Assembly: GCA_024277175.1 (NCBI GenBank)
Contig: JAJRVT010000022.1
Location: 1 to 38,845, forward strand
DNA: 38,845 nt
Origin: Chloroflexota bacterium
GTDB lineage: Bacteria; Chloroflexota; Anaerolineae; Caldilineales; Caldilineaceae
Direction: 5' to 3'
The stretch's first letter is position 1; each line of letters opens with the position of its first letter. The notes under the pieces are model-generated. The model had not been told where the DNA came from, did no database searches, and saw only the letters and a program-made list of their open reading frames with translations. Position numbers and translations under genes: made by a program. This document shows positions 32,998 to 38,845 of this stretch, piece after piece.

Positions 32998-35949
32998 ATG
33001 CTCATCAACTACACCCAAAGCCGGGCCGCGATCCTCTGCTTCGGAGGCTGGGGATTGCAGGTTCTCCTTCATCTGCATCCGCGATTGCAGGCCGCCCAGG
33101 AACAGCGGGCGGCATTGGGCGCGGTCGGCCCGGACCTGGAGAACGTGACCAGCTTTGGCTCGCTGACGCCCCGCCCCCTCCCGGAGCAGGACCAGGCGCG
33201 CTTCGATCTCTTCCGCCCCCGGCCCGGCCTGGCGCTGACGCCCGACTTCATCGCCCGCACCCTGGCCGGCCTGCCCCGCGGCGGCAACCACACCGGCCTT
33301 CTGACGGCCAGCGAACGCCGGGCCGTCGCGCTCCTGGACGCGAGCCGGGCGCAGCTTCAGCGGCTGGAGGATGGCGCCGGCCCCTTCAGCGTGGCCACGT
33401 CCCGGCCCGGCGAGTTCGAGCGCATCACCCGGCGACGCATGTTCCAGGCCGCCGCGGCCAACGCCGATCGGGTGGCCCGCCTGCTGGAGATCAATCTGCT
33501 GGACCCCATCCGCCAGGACAACCTGGACCCGGACGATCCCTTCGTCCAGACCACGCTCTACGTGGTGGCTCCTCTCTTCGAACCCCTGGCCTCGGCCCTG
33601 ATCTGGCCCCTGGTAAGCCAATTGATGGAGCGGGTGGGCCGCAGCCACATCTCCCAAGTGGTGGCGCTGCTGGCCACGGGCAGCTACGCCGCGGACCTGA
33701 GCCGTCCCCTGGAGGATGGCGCGGCCTACGCCGCGCTGCGGGAGCTGGAAGCCCTGGCCGGGGTGAGGGGCCAGCCGGATCCCGCGACCCGGGCCGCGCT
33801 GCGCCGTCTGCTGCGGGAAGTCAACTCGCCCCTGACCGACCAGGTGGGCGCGCCCGTTTTCGACGCGGTCTATCTGCTCGACCGGGAGAAGAACAACCAG
33901 GGGCTGGCCGATGACAGCCAGGAACTGGCCGTGCTGGCTGGCAACGCGCTGGAGTCGTTTGTCGTGGCCGGCGGCGATCTCTATCTCCAGGAGCAGCTTG
34001 GCGTGGGCCTCCACCACGGCGAGCAGCGGCCCTACAGCCTCCTGGGCGCGGCCACGGACTATGTGCCGGTGGCCCAGGTGCTGCACGCGGTCAACCGACA
34101 GGAGGAGAGCCGGCTGGTGCGGGAATGGGTGCTCCACGCCACGCCGGACGAGGCCGATACGGCCAATCCCCTGCTGCGGGCCATCAGCAAGGCGGGGAGC
34201 AAGAAGCCGCCGCCCACCCTGCACGACCTGGGGCTGGAGCAGCCGACCGCGCTCATGCAACTGGCCCGGCGGCTGCCCGATCTGTTCACCGATCCCCAAC
34301 CCCAAACTCTGGACGATCTGGGCGTCAGCCGGCGCTTTCTGCTGCCGGATTCGGTCGCAACCCAGCTACGTCGCCTGTCCGCTGAGGAATGGCCAACCGC
34401 GTTCGACGCCCACCTGACCGGCATCTCCGACTATCTCAAGCTGGCCGTGGGGCCTGGGGCGGTGGACGAGAGCTGGGGGCTGCGCGCCGAGGAGTGGCGT
34501 CTCTCCAGCGGCGGCTGGGCAACGGACGAACGTATTTTTCCCGCGGTTCTCCACCGGGTGCACAATCACCTGGTGGCCCTGGTCAACGATTCACCCACCG
34601 GCCTGGCCCGGGCCCAGGATCAGGTCCAACGCTGGCTGAGCGAGGCCGAGCAGGCCCGGCGGGATCTGCGCCTCCGCGCCACGCCCAGCCAGCGGAAGCT
34701 CGATCAGTTTCAACAAAGCCTGGCCCTGCGCGAGTGGGAGACGCGTTTTGCTGAGGCCGGTGTCAGAGGACCTTCCTTGTTGCGTGTGATTCTGAGTGCG
34801 ATAGCGCTCACCGGGCTGGTGGCCCTCTTGGGCTATGGCTACCTGGTGTGGGTGGATCGACCCCTGGAGATGGCGCAGGATGGCTTGGCTCTGCTGGGGT
34901 TTGGGATCGGGGCGCTCGTCGCCCTCTTCATTGGCTATCGCCGCGCACAGGGACGCGTGGACCGTCTGCGCCAGCAGCGGCTGGAGCTGGCCCAGGCTGA
35001 GTTGACGGCCCAACTGCGGGCCGCGGCCAGCGACGGGCTGGTTCGCCTCTACGATCTGATGATCGGCGAGCTGGAACGCTGGCGGGACATGCTGGGCGAG
35101 GCCGCGGACGAGCTGCGCTCCCTGGCCACGCCGCCGGAGATGCCCTCGGCCACGCCACCCGGAACCCGTCCCATCCATCTCTACACGCCCCACCTGAACG
35201 AGCAACTATGGAAGCGCTGTCTGGCCTATCTGCGCGATCAGCAGGATGAGGCCGGTCTCTCCAGCGACGCCCGCCTGGATGACCTGTGGGGGCAGGCGAC
35301 CTGGCGGCGGGAGGTGGAGCGTATCTTCGCCGGCGCGCCCGACCCGCGACGTCCGGCCAGCGACCGGGAGCGGGCCAAGACCCTGGCCGAACTGATCCGG
35401 CGCACGGTGCGCACATCGGTCGCACCCGTGAGCCTCGCCCGCTCCAGCCCCGCGCGCGCGGCCCTGATCCGCACCCTGTCCAAAGAGTTCAACATTGAGC
35501 GCATGTTGTGGCGCGGGCGGGAGGAGGCGGAAGAGTTGGAGCGGCAGTTGAAGGCGTTGCAGGCTGAGCGAGGGCGCGCGCCCCTGGAGGCCAATGTCCA
35601 GGCGTTTCCCCGCCGTCACTATGTAGAGAACGCGCGCAACCGGGCCAAACCCACGGCCAACTATGACGTCTCTGACCGGCTGGCCGTCTACGGCGTCAAC
35701 ATTGACTATGTGGCTGCATCCGGCCAGGCGGACAGCGATCTGACGCGCACCCTGCTGGACGAATACAACTTCACCCTGTTGCCCACCCAGGACCCCTTCA
35801 GCATCACCTTCGTGCGCACGGTCCACGGGCTGGGTCTGGACGACCTGGACCGCATCCGGCGCTACCGGTCCGAACTGCGTCATCTGGGCGCGGCGGAAAA
35901 GCGCGCGATGGAGTTGATCGATGAGACGCATGACTCGATCTATGGTTGA
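32998..35949 (+). CDS. Membrane-anchored degenerate tubulin paralogue (putative pseudo-tubulin)
   Basis: A 983-aa protein with no recognised family, but matching the preceding tubulin-like protein in order. AAILCFGGWGLQ (10-21) matches TMVVGVGGMGTN. TLYVVAPLFEPLASALIWPLV (from 186) matches LIYVVSSLCGGTGAGMFLDTV without gaps, but GGTGAG is EPLASA (195-200). AAYAALRELEAL matches NAYAALKELNYF; FDAVYLLDRE (288-297) matches FDFIFLVGRT; VHGL recurs at 942-945. GTP binding is therefore probably lost. Two adjacent membrane helices (about 594-616, 628-647) are followed by a long charged helix, possibly coiled coil. ATG 32998 is preferred; TTG 32986 lies inside the repeat. It probably pairs with the active protein and holds it at the membrane; this is inference. 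Confidence 0.85.
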   Translation: MLINYTQSRAAILCFGGWGLQVLLHLHPRLQAAQEQRAALGAVGPDLENVTSFGSLTPRPLPEQDQARFDLFRPRPGLALTPDFIARTLAGLPRGGNHTGLLTASERRAVALLDASRAQLQRLEDGAGPFSVATSRPGEFERITRRRMFQAAAANADRVARLLEINLLDPIRQDNLDPDDPFVQTTLYVVAPLFEPLASALIWPLVSQLMERVGRSHISQVVALLATGSYAADLSRPLEDGAAYAALRELEALAGVRGQPDPATRAALRRLLREVNSPLTDQVGAPVFDAVYLLDREKNNQGLADDSQELAVLAGNALESFVVAGGDLYLQEQLGVGLHHGEQRPYSLLGAATDYVPVAQVLHAVNRQEESRLVREWVLHATPDEADTANPLLRAISKAGSKKPPPTLHDLGLEQPTALMQLARRLPDLFTDPQPQTLDDLGVSRRFLLPDSVATQLRRLSAEEWPTAFDAHLTGISDYLKLAVGPGAVDESWGLRAEEWRLSSGGWATDERIFPAVLHRVHNHLVALVNDSPTGLARAQDQVQRWLSEAEQARRDLRLRATPSQRKLDQFQQSLALREWETRFAEAGVRGPSLLRVILSAIALTGLVALLGYGYLVWVDRPLEMAQDGLALLGFGIGALVALFIGYRRAQGRVDRLRQQRLELAQAELTAQLRAAASDGLVRLYDLMIGELERWRDMLGEAADELRSLATPPEMPSATPPGTRPIHLYTPHLNEQLWKRCLAYLRDQQDEAGLSSDARLDDLWGQATWRREVERIFAGAPDPRRPASDRERAKTLAELIRRTVRTSVAPVSLARSSPARAALIRTLSKEFNIERMLWRGREEAEELERQLKALQAERGRAPLEANVQAFPRRHYVENARNRAKPTANYDVSDRLAVYGVNIDYVAASGQADSDLTRTLLDEYNFTLLPTQDPFSITFVRTVHGLGLDDLDRIRRYRSELRHLGAAEKRAMELIDETHDSIYG

Positions 35950-36068
35950 TAGGGGTTGGTGAGAACAGAAATTGAAGATTAAAGATTAAAGATTGGGTGT
36001 TGAGGGTTGGCGGCGTTCTCCGGTCCCTCTTCAACCTCCAATCTCTTTAGTCTCCCAATCTCCCTATA
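35948..36068. repeat. Family C palindromic repeat, copy 3 (convergent gap)
   Basis: The left arm starts GATAGGGGTTGG and has GATTAAAGATTAAAGATTGGG units. The right arm ends TCTCCCAATCTCCCTATAG. It covers the whole gap between the converging pseudo-tubulin and permease genes. Confidence 0.85.
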
Positions 36069-36073
36069 GCCCC

Positions 36074-38279
36074 CTACCCCACGTCCAACAGATCGTCGTG
36101 GTGCGCGCTGCGCACCAGCAACACCGACCCCATCTTGGCCATGAGCTGATCGACGCGCTGCGCGTATTCAGCGTCGTGCAGGTGGTCGGGGATGCGCAAC
36201 CCCAGCAGCGACAGGTCCGTCTCCTGGCTCCAGGCTTCAAGGATGTCCTCGATGGGCTGATCGCTTCCCTCACGCACGATGACGACGGGTTCGGCCACCA
36301 CCCGCACTTCCTCCAGCGTGGCCTCCATGTGAGCCAGAGTCTGAGCCTTACCTTCCTCGTGATCGATGATGCGCAGCAGACGGAGCCGGGAGCCGGACCA
36401 GCCCCGGTGGCGGCTGATGAGATGGGCGATCAGCAGCATCAGATCGGCATTACCCCCGCGGCCGCCCCACCAGACGTCGATGGTCTGTCGCCGGCCGAAC
36501 CCGCGCCGGGGATCGTATCGTAACAGGAGCGTGGACTTGTTCAGGGACGACAGACTGTGCATCAGATCGATCTGGGCGATGCGCCCCTCCTGAGTTCCGC
36601 TCCAGCCGAAGAGGACGGCGTTTGGCTCCAGCCCGCCGATGCCATGGGATTGGACGATGGTCAGGACGCCATCGGCGAAGCTGGGGGCGATGTCCGCCTC
36701 GGCGAAGGCCATCATCCCGCGGCCCTGAATATAGCTGCGGACGCGTTTGCGCGCGGTCTCGCGCAGGTTGCGGCTGGCAAGCTGCTCTACATCGCCGATC
36801 AGGAGTTGGATGAAGGTGACGATGCCCTTGCCCCGGCTCATCCAGTCCGCCACCTGGACCAACTGCTCCCGGTTGTGGGGCTGGCCGGTGAAGACCAGAA
36901 TGTTGGGACGCCAATTCTTGCTGGTCAACTGCTGGCCCTCCAGGTTCAGCAGCGCGTAGCGGGCCAGGGTGAACCAGACGCCGCTGCGCACATCGCCCCA
37001 GGTGTGGGTCAAGGCCCGGCGCTCCAGATAGAAGAAGATGCCATAGCTGATGACGATGGCGACGATGGTGGCCGCTGGGCTGATCAGGAACATGGCCCCG
37101 TAGCAGCCCAGTGCGCCCAGCATGGACAGGCTCCAGTGGATGTCAAAACGGGGCCGGTAGGAGGGGTTGCCCACCCATTTCTCCACGCCCGCGGCCAGGT
37201 TGGTCATGCCATAGGTGTTGAGGAAGAACATGGTGATGACCGGGGCGACGAAATTTAGGTCGCCCAGCCAGACCACGGTGAGCGCAATGGCGGCGGTGAC
37301 GAGCACGGCCATGCGCGGCTCGGTGCGGCTACCCAACTGTGCGCTGAGCACTCGGGGCGCCACCCGGTCATAGGCCAGGGCCTGGAGAACCCGGGGCGCG
37401 GCGATCACGCTGCCCAGGGCCGAGGAGAGGGTGGCCGCCCAGACGCCGATCAGGATCAGCAGCGGCCAGCGCGCGATCTCGTGCATGATCAGATTGTTGT
37501 TGATCAATTCCTGGGGCGAAGCGTGGACAGCCAGCCAGATTACCACGCCGATGTAGATGACCGCGGTGACGAAGATCGACGCCAGCGTGCCCCGGGGGAT
37601 GCTGCGGGCCGGATCCTTCAGATCGCCGGACATGCTCGCGCCCACGGTGATGCCTGTCACCGCGGGGAAGAAGATGGCGAAGACGGTCCAAAAATTTTCG
37701 CCTGACGTAAAATTGGGCGTCAACACAGGTGACTGAACCCATCCCCAGCCGCCGGCAAAGAAAGAAAGCAACGCCAGCACCAGGGCTGCCAGCACGATGT
37801 ATTGGATGCGCAGGGCGAAATCCGCGCCCATGTAGGCGATGACGCCGAAGAGCAGAACGATGACCGTGGAAATGAGGCGTGCGTCCATGGCATGGAAAAA
37901 GGGGACGGACTGCAACGCCTCGGTGAAGCCGATAATATAAAACGCCACCGAGATGGCCTGGGAGAGAAAGAGGGGAATGCCGATGGCCCCGCCGATTTCC
38001 AGCCCCAGAGAGCGGGAGATGAGGTAGTAGTTGCCGCCCGTTTTGACGTGCATGCTGGTGGCGATGGCTGAGATGGAGAGGCCGGTGAGCAGGGTGATGA
38101 CATTGGCGATGAGCACGATGATCAGCGCGCCGGTCAGCCCGGCTTGCCCCCACCACCCACCCGGTGCGCAGGAAGAGGATGAGGCCGAGGATGGTCAGCA
38201 CATTGGGCGTGAAGACGCCGGCGAACGTGCCGAACCGGCCTTTGGCGTTGGCGTCAGGCGTCGCTGTCTGCGTCGTCAT
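36074..38279 (-). CDS. APC/SLC12-type cation-chloride cotransporter-like permease (apparent frameshift)
   Basis: A membrane transporter of the amino acid-polyamine-organocation superfamily, closest in layout to cation-chloride cotransporters. The N-terminal frame (from ATG 38279) reads VFTPNVLTILGLILFLRTGWVVG. The family sequence then continues in another frame as QAGLTGALIIVLIANVITLLTGLSISAIATSMH, down to 36074. The break coincides with a run of five C (38147-38151, plus strand); four would give one 734-aa frame. About 12 hydrophobic segments are followed by a cytosolic domain (about 250 residues) with RPNILVFTG and TIDVWWGGRGGNADLMLLIAHL, as in SLC12 tails. It is either a sequencing error or a real inactivation. 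An SD-like GGGAGG lies 14 nt upstream of the ATG. Confidence 0.85.
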
Positions 38280-38308
38280 AAGCGTGCGTCATCCTCCCTT
38301 ACGGGCCA

Positions 38309-38403
38309 ATAGAACGCGGATTTGGCGGATTGAGCGGATCTGCACGGATTTTTTCTGAAAAAATCCGTGTAGATCCGCTTCGATCAGTGAGAATCCGCGT
38401 TCC
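38309..38403. repeat. Family A palindromic repeat, copy 6
   Basis: Outer ends ATAGAACGCGGATT and AATCCGCGTTCC, the latter as in copy 3. The centre CACGGATTTTTTCTGAAAAAATCCGTG is a strong hairpin. It lies between mltG and the permease gene, both on the minus strand. Confidence 0.9.
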
Positions 38404-38415
38404 CCTTGTCGCCGT

Positions 38416-38845
38416 CTACGGACTATTTTGGTAGCGGCGCACGTTTTCCAGGTGCTCGTCATAGGTGCGGGCGAAGACGTGCGCGCCGCTCTTATCTGGC
38501 AGGGCGACGAAGTAGAGATAGTCGTGCTCCGCCGGTTCGAGCACGGCGCGGATGCTCTCCAGCCCGGGGCTGGCGATGGGACCCGGCGGCAACCCCGGAT
38601 AGAGATAGGTGTTATAGGGGCTGTCGACCGCGCTGTATTCCTCCAGGTAAACCGGCGTCTTCCACCACTGCCCGCTTTCGGGCTGATAGCCCATGGCGTA
38701 CTGCACCGTGGGGTCGGCTTCCAACTTCATGCCGTTGGCCAGGCGGTTTAGATAGACGCCGGCGATGGCCGCGCGCTCTCCGGGGACCACGGCCTCCCGC
38801 TCCACGATGCTGGCCAGGGTGAGCACGGTGTGCAGATCGAATTCC
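38416..38845 (-). CDS. mltG: Endolytic murein transglycosylase MltG (C-terminal part, runs off right edge)
   Basis: MltG is a membrane-anchored lytic transglycosylase that cuts nascent glycan strands and helps set their length. Only the last 142 residues are here; the frame is open to the window edge. The visible catalytic block is [31 protein letters not shown], with the family's catalytic Glu in [37 protein letters not shown] and [29 protein letters not shown] follow, as in full-length MltG. The N-terminal membrane helix and LysM-like domain lie outside the window. It is co-directional with the permease, which follows after repeat A6. Confidence 0.95.
   Translation of the reverse strand, partial: EFDLHTVLTLASIVEREAVVPGERAAIAGVYLNRLANGMKLEADPTVQYAMGYQPESGQWWKTPVYLEEYSAVDSPYNTYLYPGLPPGPIASPGLESIRAVLEPAEHDYLYFVALPDKSGAHVFARTYDEHLENVRRYQNSP

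Noticed and set aside
32989-34305. A 438-codon open frame on the minus strand
   Set aside because: It is antisense to the pseudo-tubulin gene, whose plus frame shows colinear similarity to the neighbouring gene. The minus frame has only Gly/Arg/Gln-rich shadow composition.
1281-38403. The palindromic repeats as parts of a CRISPR array
   Set aside because: They are scattered singly tens of kilobases apart, are themselves palindromic, lack regular unique spacers, and no cas gene is present.

Overview
This 38.8-kb window is high-GC, gene-dense bacterial DNA and most likely comes from the Chloroflexota (Caldilineae/Anaerolineae side). That assignment is inference from content. The supporting signs are secreted proteins carrying a Tyr-Leu-Pro-hydrophobic element near the C-terminus, many lipoprotein and DUF11/DNRLRE-type exported proteins, a corrinoid-type MttB homologue without pyrrolysine, and intergenic spaces filled with palindromic tandem repeats. 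No rRNA, tRNA, CRISPR array, transposase or phage gene was found.

Layout. 1-1.67 kb (-): gatA (runs off the left edge) and gatC, read from a near-consensus promoter with a terminator hairpin in the leader. 1.95-4.4 kb (-): a secreted DUF11-repeat protein. 4.8-6.9 kb (+): a YyaL/SPATA20-type protein. 7.2-11.75 kb (-): a tight operon of phosphohexomutase, TatD nuclease, polyprenyl diphosphate synthase and GT2 glycosyltransferase. 12.3-15.1 kb (+): a small lipoprotein overlapping a secreted HExxH metalloprotease that carries a paralogous segment. 15.2-16.8 kb (-): mttB-like methyltransferase, divergent from a metallo-beta-lactamase-fold protein with a degraded metal site (17.1-17.8 kb, +). 17.9-22.6 kb (-): an exported helical protein and a membrane transglutaminase. 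22.7-26.8 kb (+): a conserved 100-aa protein, a tandem DsbA-like lipoprotein and a beta-helix secreted protein. 27.1-35.9 kb (+): a three-gene cassette of membrane vWA protein, tubulin-superfamily protein and a second large protein. 36.1-38.3 kb (-): an SLC12-like permease with an apparent frameshift. 38.4 kb to the right edge (-): mltG.

The most interesting part is the 27.1-35.9 kb cassette. The 847-aa protein has the tubulin/FtsZ glycine-rich signature (CGGTGAG). The 983-aa protein after it aligns with it by eye in at least four blocks, including the C-terminal VHGL element. It has lost the GTP-loop residues and gained two adjacent membrane helices, so it looks like a membrane-anchored pseudo-tubulin. 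With the membrane vWA protein it suggests an undescribed active/inactive tubulin pair working at the membrane.

The second theme is intergenic architecture. Three families of long inverted repeats, each built of 8-10-bp tandem units, occupy the gaps. Family A (GCGGATTGG units, six copies) lies only in co-directional or divergent gaps. Family C (GAGATTGG units, three full copies) lies only in convergent gaps. Family B (GGTGACAG units) has two copies.
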